From contig JAGTYA010000025.1 of assembly GCA_024291935.2 (NCBI GenBank), positions 10,561,501 through 10,625,500 on the forward strand: 64,000 bases of DNA. Direction: 5' to 3'. This document shows positions 54,301 to 64,000 of the stretch, piece after piece. The DNA is from Okapia johnstoni. Its lineage: Eukaryota > Chordata > Mammalia > Artiodactyla > Giraffidae. The notes beneath the pieces are model-generated. The model did not search any database. It was given only the letters and a program-made list of their open reading frames with translations, and had not been told where the DNA came from. Every line of letters starts with the position of its first letter. Position 1 is the stretch's first letter. A program made the translations under genes and the position numbers.

Positions 54301-54526
54301 CCCAACCTCCTACAAAAACAATTCCACTAGAAGTGATGGGCATGATGGGGGCGGGATTGGAGCCCCAACGTGTTCAGGGGTGGCCCTGGGGCTAGGCCAG
54401 GGGCAGTCTGCGAGGCTGGAGAGGGGGTCCTGGGCTGCGGGACTCACGGCCCCCATGTCCACGGTGTGTGTGTGGGCCCCCTGCCCTGCAGTCCGCATTC
54501 TGAGGGTCTGTTCTCTCTCGTTGCAG
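51351..54526. other. 3.2-kb unique GC-rich stretch
   Basis: No repeat family is firmly recognised. Open frames up to 145 codons occur on both strands without domains. At 53250-53320 an imperfectly duplicated word (gaccattacMgcg) with CpGs is noted. The 54075-54310 part looks less GC-rich. Confidence 0.4.
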
Positions 54527-54556
54527 GTCAGAAGGAGAAGGCTCCCTCAGCATCAG
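54527..54556 (+). other. possible 30-nt microexon
   Basis: A strong acceptor (tgttctctctcgttgcag) ends at 54526, and a near-consensus donor (cag followed by gtaggtgtg) starts at 54557. The 30 nt between them is a multiple of three. One phase reads SEGEGSLSI, another QKEKAPSAS. I cannot assign a gene and see no neighbouring exons, so this may be chance. Confidence 0.25.
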
Positions 54557-57283
54557 GTAGGTGTGTTGTCAGCCTGTCTGTGCGCCTGTCCATCTGTCCT
54601 GGGCAGGTGGCATCAGTGAAACCATGTGCTTCTCCTTCTCTCTGACACGGTCTGGGTGGGTCGAAGCCCTGCCCACCGCCCAGGCACTTTGGCCACTCTG
54701 TGCTGGCTCAGCGTCCTAGACTAAGAGCGCCAGCTTACGGCCTGGGCTTTCCTGGTCCCAGAGTGACCTTCTTAGAGGTCACCCGGCCTGCTGGTGGCCC
54801 TTCCCATCGGGGCTAGTGGTGTGGGCTGTGACCTACGTAGGACCAGCAGCTTCTCAGCTCAGACAGCCCCTGGGGACAGGCTGGGTGCATGGGGCAAGTC
54901 TTTGGGGAGTCTGGAGGGACGGGCCCCCGCCTGGGCTGCGGTGTGTCTCCTGGGTGCAGGCAGCAGATTGATGGCACCCTCACGGGGCTTGCAGCCAAGA
55001 GCCCTGTGCCTGCCCATCCCCAGCACCGGGGCCTCTGACTGGACCCGGAGGGGGTGTTTGTGCCTCAGCCCAGGGGCGGGAGCAGTGGAGTTCAAGGCTT
55101 GAGCTGGGGGCCAAGGAGGCCATGGGGGATGGGAGACAGAGGCTGGTGGTGAGAGTGGGGGTGAGGAGGAGACACAGAAGGTGATTAAGAACCACAGGTC
55201 CCCCAGGCCCGCAGGTGTGGCTGGGACTCCAGGTGCCTCCCTGTGAGCAAGTGGGTAGAGGAGGTGCTCGTGAGGCTGCAGCTGGGAGTGTTGGGCGGGG
55301 CGGGGTCCTCTGGGCAGAGCCGGAGGCAGAGGTGACGGTGGCTGCATCCTGGGGAGGCTCCCTGGAGTCAGAAGCCCCTGCACTGGGCTGCGGCTTAGCC
55401 CAGGAGGTGCCAGCAGGGTCCCGAGCCTGAGAGCCAGAGCGGGGGCCGCAGAGGGGGCTGGGGCTGATGGCCCTGAGTCAGGCAGGATGCAGAGGCACCC
55501 TCAAGGGGCCCGAACAGAGCGCCACACGAGGAAGAAGGACGGGCCACCCCAGGCCTGGGGGGCCGGAGGAGATGCCGTGCGAGACAGTGTCCAGGAGATG
55601 CAGGGGGCGGCCTGGTTGGGTGTTCTGGGACTGCCCGGTGTCCGTGAGAGCCGCCTGCAGCTCTGAGAGGGGTATTCACTGGCTGCTGGTGCGGAGGAGG
55701 CCCAGGTGCTGTCCGTGAACAGAGCGGGTGCAAAAGAGAGTGGACGTCATGTGACATTTCAGTTAAGGAAGTCAGATAGAAGAATGTGATTTCTTGCTTA
55801 GAACATTTGCATTAAAAAGCCGGGACAGGAGATGCAGGAGTAGGACATCCCCTCAGGAGGTGGGGCAGGGCACAGGGCAGGCAGGGAAGGGCAGCCGCCA
55901 GCCTCCTCTGAGTCCTGGGACAGTTGCTGGGCTGTGGACTGGACCTGTGGACGACCTCTCGAGCACCTTCGGCAGGGAGTGAGGGTCCTGGCAATGGGGG
56001 TGTGCAAAGACATCAGAAGTGGATTGCCAAGGAGAGGGGAGAGTGAGGTCCCACCAGCCCCCACCACCAATGTGGGATCTGAGAACCTCCCCTACCCCCG
56101 TCTGGCACACTCACCCAGAAGGTGCTGCAGCTGAGATGGGGCTGCACTGCAGTCCCCAAGAGACCTATGGGTTATTCTGGTTCCCAGTGAGTGGGGGTGG
56201 GAGGTGTGTGCAGGGGGAGGGGCCTTGCAAGGGGGGCCAGCGAATGGCCCTGAAGAGCTCAAGAGCCAGTCTCACCCCCCATGGAGGGGTGGGGGTGTCA
56301 GGAAAGTGGGATTTGAAGGCCGTGGTGCTGGAAGCAAGCCCGCGGGAGGAGGATTATCTGTGCGGGGGAGGTGGGGACGCTCATGCGAGGACCCAGAGCC
56401 ACATGGCTTGGCTGCCTGGTGGGAACAGAAACGGCCTTGGGACACGGTGGGGCGGCGTGCGGAGTGAACATATGTTCCCAGCTCCAGCCAGACGGTTCTC
56501 GGCAGGACGCCTGGAGCGAAGAGCTGGGCAGGGAGGAACCCGGATGGGTGTGCGGGCAGAGCAGGCTGCGTTTCAGCTCTTCTGTGAGGACCCCAGCCTG
56601 ACGGCACCAGTCATGTGCTTCTGTGCACTCCTGGCTCGTGGGTGGAAGCTGTCAGGACGTGAAGGTGCCGGGTTCTGTCCTGGACCAGGCTCCAGCCCGC
56701 GTCTCATCCCGGGGCTCTCGACGTGGGCTTCAGGCCTCGGCACACATCACAGCCAGTGCTCTGGCGTGGGCAGAGCACACACACTCGGCCCTCCGTTTGC
56801 TGAGGACTGGCCACCCCCGGACCACTCAGCTCTGCCTCGCGATGGGCCCTCTGTTCTCCCCATGCTCGGGGACTGCCCCGCAGGACGGCTGCAGAGCTGG
56901 GTGTCCGGGGAGGCGTGCGGAGGGACGTCTTCTGTCTGTGCACCCAGACCCTGAAGGGTGGCCTCCCTGCAGCCCCCCCTTCCCCACCCGAAGGAGTGCT
57001 CTGAAACCTGGACCCCCTGTTGCCCCTCCAGCACCTCTCGCCGGTGCAGCCTGGTTTTCCACTAAGTCCCCCTCGACCTGCTCCCGCCTTCTAAATGTGA
57101 CCACTGACTCCTTGCCTGCTTTCTGGCCTGTGGGTGTGACTCCGCCTTTCCCGGGGCGAACCTCTGCCTTCTGGGAACCCCCCACAAGCTGCTGCCGCCC
57201 TGAAGCTTTGAGGGGGGCTGAGGCTGATGTGCTGTCCTTCCCTCCATCCCCTTGAAGCTGAAAGTTCAGCCTCTGTGCACCAG
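54557..57283. other. 2.7-kb unique GC-rich stretch
   Basis: No repeat is recognised. The longest frame, 311 codons on the plus strand (56019-56954), is Gly/Pro/Arg/Ser-rich, overlaps frames of up to 111 codons on the other strand, and has no domain. Confidence 0.4.
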
Positions 57284-57779
57284 TGCCGAATCGAATCTCG
57301 GAGACAAGGCTTTGGGGTGAAGTAGAACAGAAGAACTTTATTGCTTTGCCAGGCACGGGGGGACACAGTGGGCTCCTGCCCTCGAAAACTGTGTGTCCCT
57401 ACCCGGGAGGGTTGGGTGAGAAGTTTTATAGCAATGGTTCCAGAGTGGGGTTGCTGATAAGATGAGGGTGTGTGCAGGGCCTACACTCCGTTAACCTGGC
57501 CCCAGGTGGGCTCTTGATGAACTTCTCTGGTTCCTTTAATGTGATCTCCGGTGGTCTTCTCTGGTTTGAAGAATGCTGACATCTTCCACTGCTTGGGCTT
57601 TAGCTCTGTGAAGAGCTCAGAGAGATTGTTACGTGTATCCCTTGAGACAAACCAGGACCCTGCTCCAGGGTGCACGGCCATTACTTGACTGCCCGTCCCT
57701 GTCCCTGCGTCCCCACCCTTCCCTGTTGGCAGCTGTTTGAACTGCCCTTTGGAACTCAGGGAAGATCGTGGAGGCTGCA
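57284..57779 (-). mobile_element. solo LTR-like element, antisense
   Basis: Read on the minus strand, the element has a U3-like part, a TATA-like box (gctataaaac, about 57425-57434) and a poly(A) signal (aataaag, about 57334-57343). A short U5-like end closes with cgattcggca, so it ends in CA; the plus-strand left end begins TG at 57284. The right end near 57779 is a guess from a CA. No gag, pol or env sequence is seen next to it, so it is called a solo LTR of an endogenous retrovirus, class not assigned. I find no clear TSD. Confidence 0.6.
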
Positions 57780-58959
57780 TAGACAGGCTCCCGTGCCCAG
57801 GATGCCCACCGGGTCCTGCTCAGCTTTCATACTTGCCTTCCATGGCTGCTGCGCACACGTTTAATATCCAGGTTCTTGTTGCTTTGTGTCCTAGTGATGT
57901 GAGCCTCTGTCTTACTCACCCGGGCAGAGTTAGGGACCCAGGATGAGGCCTTGGGTCATTTCCAGGTGGGGCCAGCACCCCCAGGCACACAGCAGGCCCC
58001 AAGGACCTTAGTGGAATGAATTTGCCTTGGTATCACCTGGAGACACAGCACATCTTGCATAGAAAACTCAAGGAAAAACTTTGTTCTGTTGGATTCAGGA
58101 CCCATGAATATTTTCAGACCAAGAATTTGGAGGAAAAAGAAAAGTGGACCATTCATCTTGCTCAGTGGAGAATCCTTCATGTCCCCACATCCACAACAAA
58201 CCCTCACTACAAATAGTGGGCAGAAGGGGCCGCCTTTGATGTCTGGGTTTCATTTGCATGGCTAAGTGAGGTGTTGATGGATGCTGTGAGCTCTTTGCTA
58301 AATGTTAAGGAACTGAATCCAGGGAGAACCCCTGTTGCCCACCCTCCTTTGGGCGCCTTTAGACTCAGACAATCTGAGGCACCGCCTTTCTGCTTGGATG
58401 TCTCAGCCTCGCAGAGCAGCCGGCAACTGTTTTACCAAGAGAAGCCTGTTTGAGAATTTGCGTGCGCTTCTTTTCCCCGAGGCGAAACATTTGCAAGATC
58501 AGATGTATTCGTTTTCCACAAATGAAATGACTCATTTTTGACCATTTTGCAAACGTAGGACTTTGCTCCTTGTGCCCGGGGAGCATGCGTCTGCTTTTCA
58601 CTGCATTCCAGGGGAAGCTCCCGAGGGCCAGACTTGGAATCTTTTAATGATTTATTTAGGGTGAAGAAGGAGAGATTTGCAGAGTGTAGAGTTTGGAAAG
58701 AATGAAGAGTTGCGTGGAGAGCCCAGGAGTGCTGATACGGTATTTAAGATGCAGAGGCTTTCTGCAGGGTAAAGCATTATCTTTTCTCTCCCTGGCTCTC
58801 ATCAACCCCTTGAAGTGAACTCATACTCACTGGTAGGAATTAACTATAATACCATTTAACGAGCTTTCACTGTGGGTAGGGTCTCACCACATCTGAACTG
58901 ACCTCACCCCTGCATGTGAATTGTTAGCCTCATTTTGTATTTCTAGTAATTTGTCGTTT
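57780..58959. other. sequence without a firm call
   Basis: The stretch is less GC-rich than the preceding part. 58010-58210 has an open plus frame of 66 codons (58016-58216) that I do not recognise. 58280-58620 could be an old repeat, not assigned. Confidence 0.35.
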
Positions 58960-59873
58960 TATCCAAGTTATCTAATTCGTTAGAGTACAGTTGTTCCTGG
59001 TACTCTCTTATAATCTTTTTTATTTTTCTACAATCAGTAATAATGCCCCATGTTTACTTCTGTTTGAATTATTTGCCTGCTTGTTTTTTCTTAGTTTAGC
59101 TCACAGCCTGGTAAACGGCTTCTCTTTCCAAAGCACTAGCTTTGGGTTTTGTTGATTTTCTCTGTTGTTTTGCTGTGCTTTGCCTCTGCTCTAATCTTTA
59201 TTGTGAGCTTCCTTCAGCAGCTTTGGGTTTAATTTGTTCTCCTCTTTCTAGTTTTCCAAGTTGCACAGAGCTAGGTTATTTATTTGTGATCAGATCGTTT
59301 CTCAGATGGAAATGTCCTGTTTCGTTTTCCTCCATCTCTAGGTAATTTCTAGCTTCCCTTATGATTTCTTCTTTGACACAGGCTCTTTTAAGTGTGCTGT
59401 GTACTTGCCACAAATTTGTGACTTTCCCACTTTTCCTTTGTTATGGGTTTCTAACTGCATCCCACTGTGCCTGGAGAAGATCCTGTGTGCATCTGTCTTT
59501 TAAAGTCTGCTGAGACTTAAGCTGTGCTCTAACACACGGTCTGTCCCAGAGAAGGCCTCTTGGGAACGCACGTGTTACGTTGGTTGGTGGGGTCGCATCT
59601 GTCTTAGATCTAGTTGGCTTATTGTGTTGTTCACTTTCCCCCTTCCTCACTTCTGTCTGGTTGTCCTATCCATCCCTGAGATGGGGTGTTGAAGGCTCCA
59701 ACTATTGAGTAGAAACAACTATTTCTCCCTCAGTTCTGTCCATTGTTCCTTCGTACATTTTGATGGTCTGCTATTAGGAGTGTAAGTGTTTATAGCTTTG
59801 TCTTCCGGCTGTTCTGAATGCACAGTGTCTTCTTTGTCTCTTGTAACCTTTTCCGATTTGAAGTCTATTTGGG
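58960..59873 (-). mobile_element. L1M, long antisense copy, part 1
   Basis: The plus strand is T-rich and reads antisense L1M text: 'gctttgggttttgttgattt', 'cactgtgcctggagaagatc', 'tgagatggggtgttgaaggc', 'tccaactattgagtagaaac' and 'ttccgatttgaagtctattt'. All frames are broken. Confidence 0.8.
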
Positions 59874-60062
59874 GCTTCCCAGGTGGCACTAGTGGTAAAG
59901 AATCCATCTGCCGATGCAAGAGACTCAAGAGATGGGAGTTTGATCCCTGAGTCAGGAAGATTCCTTGGGATAGGAAATGGCACCCCACTCCAGTACTCTT
60001 GCCTGGAGAATTCCATGGGCAAAGGAGCCTAGCAGTCTGCAGTCCAGGGGCTGCAAAGCACA
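59874..60062 (+). mobile_element. Bov-tA SINE inside L1M, sense
   Basis: The head 'ggcttcccaggtggcactag' and 'gtttgatccctgagtcagga' leads to the Bov-A body, and the copy ends near 'tccaggggctgcaaag'. It is 3'-shortened before the usual gactgagcgactaac. Confidence 0.9.
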
Positions 60063-60960
60063 TCCTCAGTCAGATTCGGTGTCTGGTGTCAGCACAGCCG
60101 CCCTGCTCTCCTGTGGCTGCTGTTTGCATGGACCATCTTTTTCTGTCCTTTCGTGTTCAGCATTTTCGTGTCTTTGGAACTAGAACGAGACGTTTGTATC
60201 CTTTCTGCCAGCTAGTATTCTGTTTGGAAATTTTAATCCATTTACATTTAAAATAATTACCGATAAGGAAAGCTTACTGCTTTTATTTTACAGTTTGCTT
60301 TCTGTGTGCTTTATGCGTTTTTGTCCCTCTTTCCCAGCTTGGCCTTCTTCTTTTGTTTTGAGCTGACTTTGTAGTGAGCCATTTTAATGCCCTTCTCATC
60401 TCCTTTTGTGTATATTCTTTGACTCTTTTCTCTCTGCTTACCACGGGATTGCATTTACCATCCTAAAGTTATAATACTGTAATGCCAATTTATACCAACT
60501 TAACTGTAACAAGGTGTAAAAACTCAGCTGCTGTGCAGCTCTGACTCCATTCCCCGTCAGTTACCGATGTCCCAGAATTACATCTTTATGCATTGTGTGT
60601 CCAAACACAGGCTAATGGTTGTTTGGGGTTTTTTTTTTAGTACTTTAATCTCTTAAGTAGAAAAGAAAAAGTGGACCTACAAAGTGAAGTTACAGTAGTA
60701 CCAGCTTTGCTAATTATCTGTGCATTTACCTTCACCAGAGGTCTTTATTTCTTCACAAGGCTTTGGCTCACTGTCCGGTATCCTTCATTTCCACCTGAAG
60801 GAAACCCCTCATTGCAGGCAGGTCTGGTGGTAAAGAAATTGTTCAGCTTTGGCTTCTCTGGAAAGGTCTTAATCTCGCCCTCAGTTTTGAAGGACAGTTT
60901 TACCACATATAGAATTCTTGGTTGACAGCTTTTTTGAATACATCAGCCCATGCCTCAAAG
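60063..60960 (-). mobile_element. L1M, long antisense copy, part 2
   Basis: L1M text continues: 'ttaatccatttacatttaaa', 'ttaccgataaggaaagctta', 'cattgcaggcaggtctggtg', 'gaaggacagttttaccacat' and 'agaattcttggttgacagct'. Together with part 1 this is an L1M of about 1.8 kb, interrupted once. Confidence 0.8.
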
Positions 60961-61854
60961 GTCCCTGATGAGAAGTCTCCCAATATCACTGGTGAAAATA
61001 TGAAAGCTATCTTCCTTACAGCTCTATGGACGCTAATAGTGCATCTCCAACCCAGGCCAGATCTCTCCTCTCCTGTGTAGTTTTTCATACACGTCACTTC
61101 CTGGAGCCAGTAGCTCTTAGAGTTGATAATAAACGAATCCCCATCTGTTCTATTCTAATTGTTTCCTCTGTGTGGGATAGTTGGATTGTGAAGGAGAAAT
61201 CCTAAAATCTTGCCTCAACCTCCCAGGTTTCAAATACCGCATATTTGACATGGTAACAAAAGAATAAAGATACTTATCATGTCTTATCATTTCCCTATAG
61301 TGTCATGATGCCAGCCGAGTTGTGGTATTAGAGACCAGACTTTTAAGGAGGAAGAATTGAACATTGTAAGTGTAGATGTTATGAGGTCTTCAAAAGTAAA
61401 AAATTCTTACAGATTTTCAAACTAGAAATGAAAAGTCCACTGAATTATCCTACAGTTTTCATTTTGAATGAAGTAAGTATCAATCTCTAATAACTCACAT
61501 AAACAAATTACTGTTTGGGTCCTTTTGTTCTTTTCCAAGAGTAAAGAGGTCTTGAGACCAATTAGTGAGAAAAATCGTTATGGCTCATCCCCAGCTGTGA
61601 TTGGTCCATTTCTTGCTCTGACCTCAGAAGGCGCTGTTATGATTGTTTGCAGGAAACCTGTAGAGGCCCCTGCTGGGCCCAGGTTTTCATTCTTATGACC
61701 CAGGACGCTGCCTCTGGTGACCTGACAACCTTGGCCCCACACTTAGCTTGCGTTTTCCTGTTTACCCCCATTTTGTTAATTTTTCTTTATTCTCTACTCT
61801 CTTTTAAAAATTTTTGTTCTTTTTCTCTTAGATTATTATTTTTTTTTTTCATTT
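60961..61854. other. AT-rich sequence, no firm call
   Basis: The first 200 bp may still be antisense L1M. The remainder (61200-61850) is AT-rich and unassigned, with T-rich runs at 61795-61850. Confidence 0.35.
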
Positions 61855-61886
61855 TTAGTATAGCTAGAATTGTTGGTATAGTTAGT
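61855..61886. repeat. TTAGTA-type simple repeat, left part
   Basis: Short degenerate units (agtatagctagaattgttgg and tatagttagt) resemble the right part at 62070-62185. The SINE between them has 7-bp flanking repeats (agttagt at 61880-61886 and 62070-62076). Confidence 0.7.
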
Positions 61887-62069
61887 GTGAAAGTGAAAGT
61901 CGCTCAGTCGTGTCTGACTCTTTGCGACCCCATGGACTATACAGTCCATGGAATTCTCCAGGCCAGAATACTGGAATGGGTAGCCTTTCTCTTCTCCAGG
62001 GGATCTTCCCAACCCAGGGATCAAACCCAGGTCTCCCTCTTTGCAGGCGGATTCTTCACCAGCTGAGCC
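61887..62069 (-). mobile_element. Bov-tA SINE inside simple repeat, antisense
   Basis: The plus strand reads 'gtgaaagtgaaagtcgctca', 'attctccaggccagaatact' and 'gggatcaaacccaggtctcc', ending 'caccagctgagcca'. The head is cut shortly before its end. Seven-bp direct repeats flank it. Confidence 0.9.
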
Positions 62070-62185
62070 AGTTAGTAAGCACAGTTAGCATTGTTAGCAT
62101 CACTAGTCAGTTAGCATTGCCTACATTGTTAGTATAGTTAGTATTGTTTGTAAGCATAGTTAGTGTTGGTATCTTCACCTAGTAT
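62070..62185. repeat. TTAGTA/TTAGCA-type simple repeat, right part
   Basis: Degenerate units such as cacagttagcattgttagca and catagttagtgttggta fill about 115 bp up to the kinase remnant. Confidence 0.75.
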
Positions 62186-62194
62186 AGTTAGCAG

Positions 62195-62971
62195 GTGACC
62201 ATGGTACAGGGCCTCACTGAGACCTCCCTGCTGACAAGGAAGGTTCCTGTGGACTCTTCCAAGCTCCTCAAGATCAATGGCCAGTGTAGCTTCACCAAGG
62301 TGACACTGGCCCGGCTGGCCGTCAGGGTCCTTAAGGACAATCAGGAGAGCTCCTCTGCCTCCAGGCACTTTTCCATGAAGGTCTCACGTTACCAAAGTTC
62401 ATAAAGTTATCCGTGGGGACTGACTGGAGGAGACCCATGGGGCCCTTCACAGGACAGACAGGCCTGGGGTACGTCGGGAGCTAATCTCCACCTACAGGAC
62501 GGCCACCAGGAAGGGATCGAGTCAGGGACCTGAAGCCAGGAAAACTCCTCTCTGACGTGTGAGAGCGGCAGGCGTGGCCTCAGCAGGACGTTCATAGGCT
62601 GAAAGCTGAATCCCTACTTCTGCAGCCCCCATACGCTGCCCTGAAACTCTTCCTGGGCTAAAATTACAGCAGCCGCTTGGTGCAAGCATGGAGTCTTGGA
62701 CTGTGGCCACTAGGTCCCTGCCTCCTGGGGGGGAGGACTTTGCGGAGCTGCGGCAGCAGGTACTGTGTTGGCTCGTTTGAGCATGAAAACCTCTTGGAGA
62801 AAATGATGATCGTTGACCCTAGTGACAGAGGACTTTTAGAAGACGTCCTGAGGAATCCATGGGTAAACACAGGCCATACATGAGCCACCCTGGGACAACA
62901 AGGACCCCCAGGTGACAGAGGTGATGAGAACCATGGGTGTTGAAGGGGACGAGATCCAGGACTCAGAGTGA
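62195..62971 (+). pseudogene. MARK / sperm-motility-type protein kinase pseudogene
   Basis: MARK-family kinases are Ser/Thr kinases with a UBA domain just after the kinase domain. Remnants here are collinear. The N-lobe (frame from 62195) has KLLKINGQCSFTKVTLAR at 62261-62314, the P-loop region, then LAVRVLK at 62315-62335, where Arg (62324-62326) stands for the invariant Lys. The catalytic loop is VRDLKPGKLL at 62521-62550, in another frame, with His replaced by Val and Asn by Lys. PPYAALKLFLG at 62626-62658 recalls the activation-segment end (PPYAAPELF). WSLG is at 62689-62700, EDFAELRQQVLC at 62733-62768 in a third frame, and ENLLEKMMIVDPSDRG from 62785. VTEVMRTMGVEGDEIQDS, ending at 62962, matches the UBA domain. 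Frame changes (one at a G-run, 62727-62733), stops, and loss of the DFG segment and of about six residues before the AVK motif make it non-functional. Kinase to UBA in under 0.8 kb without introns points to a retrocopy or a copy of an intronless family member. Which member is parent is unknown. Confidence 0.85.
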
Positions 62972-64000
62972 TGGTCACAGGTCTGGTCTCAGCTCCAGGA
63001 AACCCAGAGTGCAGGGCCCACCCATGACTGTGAGGGGCCAGGGGCACACAGGGTGGAAATGTGGAAATTGTGCATCACCGTCTTGCACCAACATCACCCC
63101 GTTTCCTGGAGGACCGAGGGGAACTTCTGCCCTGAGGTCTGTGTGCATAAAGACCCAGAGGTGTTATAGGATAATAAAGCACCGTGAACCAGCCAGTGTG
63201 GGAAATCAGATAAGGGCGGGGTGTGATCCCCAAAGAGGCTTGGTCTTTCCTCTGCAGCTGGCTTTTCTGACTGTCATGCAGGAGTCAGGCCTTTTCCCCT
63301 TTCCCCATCAGGGAGGGCCCCTGACGTGTGAATTTGAGCACAGGAAACAGTAGGCATAGGGCTGAAGAAAGCAGGGTGTCAGGCACACCCAGGGCAGAAA
63401 TGGCAAGTTGGGCAGGACCACTCCCCAGAGGTGCACTCTGCTTGGCGTCTCCAAACTCATGCCCCCCAGCTCAGGGCCTGGGAGCAGCAGGCCACGGCTG
63501 CCGCTGCGCACCGTCATTACTTCAAGCTCCATCTCACAGGGAGGGCTATGGGTTTTTCCTAAAGAGCGGGGTAGCCGTGAGCAGGGAGTAACACAGTTGC
63601 CTGCCACTGGACAGGACACATCTGGCCACAGGTGCCCAGGGAGTTCGGCAGGGCGGGGGGAACCTCAGTCACTTAGGGATCCCCACCAGCAATTTGCCAG
63701 CAAAACTCAACAGCAGCCAGAAGCCCAGGGTATTTAGCTGGTTCCTAAATTATGAATTGCTTAATGCGGTTTGTCTGGTCCACATGACAGTCTCATAAAA
63801 TAGGACCTCTGGGTAGAGAGGGTTGGGGTGGTGGGAGGGAACATTAGAAGGGGTGGGGCTGAGGGGTCCCTGTGGCTCCCAATAGCCTTGTCCACTTCCC
63901 AGAGCACTGAATACCAACCTTTAGCTGGTCACACAGCCGCCCGGGACTACAAAGTTCCCATCTCCTTTTGCAGCGAGGCTGGCCGTGCGAAGCTCCCTTC
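62972..64000. other. flank of kinase pseudogene, otherwise unassigned
   Basis: An AATAAA word at 63172-63177 (ggataataaagcaccg) could be the old poly(A) signal of the kinase copy. No A-tail follows. Beyond it I recognise nothing; frames up to 109 codons lack domains. Confidence 0.35.

Noticed and set aside
56019..56954. Plus-strand open frame of 311 codons
   Set aside because: Low-complexity composition, overlapping frames on the other strand and no recognisable family; not called as a gene.
62195..62404. The 69-codon frame as an intact small protein
   Set aside because: It is only the N-lobe piece of the kinase pseudogene and ends at a stop after a frame change.

Overview
The window is nuclear DNA of a ruminant, almost certainly a bovid. 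The evidence is the repeat content: many BovB (RTE-type) LINE fragments, Bov-tA SINEs, tRNA-Glu-derived CHR-type SINEs and a ruminant-type L1 (L1-BT). These sit on an older mammalian layer of L1M, L2 and MIR. The species and chromosome cannot be read from the sequence. The window is GC-rich, with CpG-containing stretches, two GC-rich minisatellites and a TGGA tract. That composition resembles gene-dense or near-telomeric mammalian DNA, but this is inference.

No intact protein-coding gene of the host can be supported. Most open frames are GC-rich chance frames, frames over tandem repeats, or translations of BovB. Three coding-derived items stand out: (1) a 5'-truncated BovB at 25354-26410 with 336 codons of reverse transcriptase still open on the minus strand; (2) a broken MARK / sperm-motility-type kinase pseudogene at about 62195-62971; (3) an unidentified, decayed coiled-coil-like stretch at about 27480-28345. 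A possible 30-nt microexon lies at 54527-54556.

Layout: 1-2417 holds MIR, a Bov-tA with clear target-site duplications (TSDs), a CHR SINE, a long antisense L2 and an L1 scrap. 2418-6060 is a large inverted repeat: arms of about 1.3 kb around a spacer of about 1.0 kb, each arm carrying the same Bov-tA. 7322-7683 is an L1-BT with a twin-priming inversion. 7.7-14.6 kb is unique GC-rich DNA followed by old L1, L2 and MIR copies. 14.9-26.6 kb has repeated BovB insertions, several inside old L1M copies. 26.6-38.6 kb mixes unique DNA, the coiled-coil-like remnant, the TGGA tract, L1M and SINEs. 38.66-39.48 kb is a 17-copy G-rich minisatellite. 40-51 kb is dense in SINE, BovB, MIR and L1, with a nested L1/CHR/BovB stack at 49.1-51.1 kb and a 42-bp minisatellite at 47.5 kb. 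51-57 kb is mostly unique. 57.3-57.8 kb is a solo LTR-like element. 58.9-61.0 kb is a long antisense L1M with a Bov-tA inside it. The window ends with a SINE-split TTAGTA-type repeat and the kinase pseudogene.

All family names come from recognising repeat and protein motifs by eye; boundaries are approximate unless a TSD is quoted.
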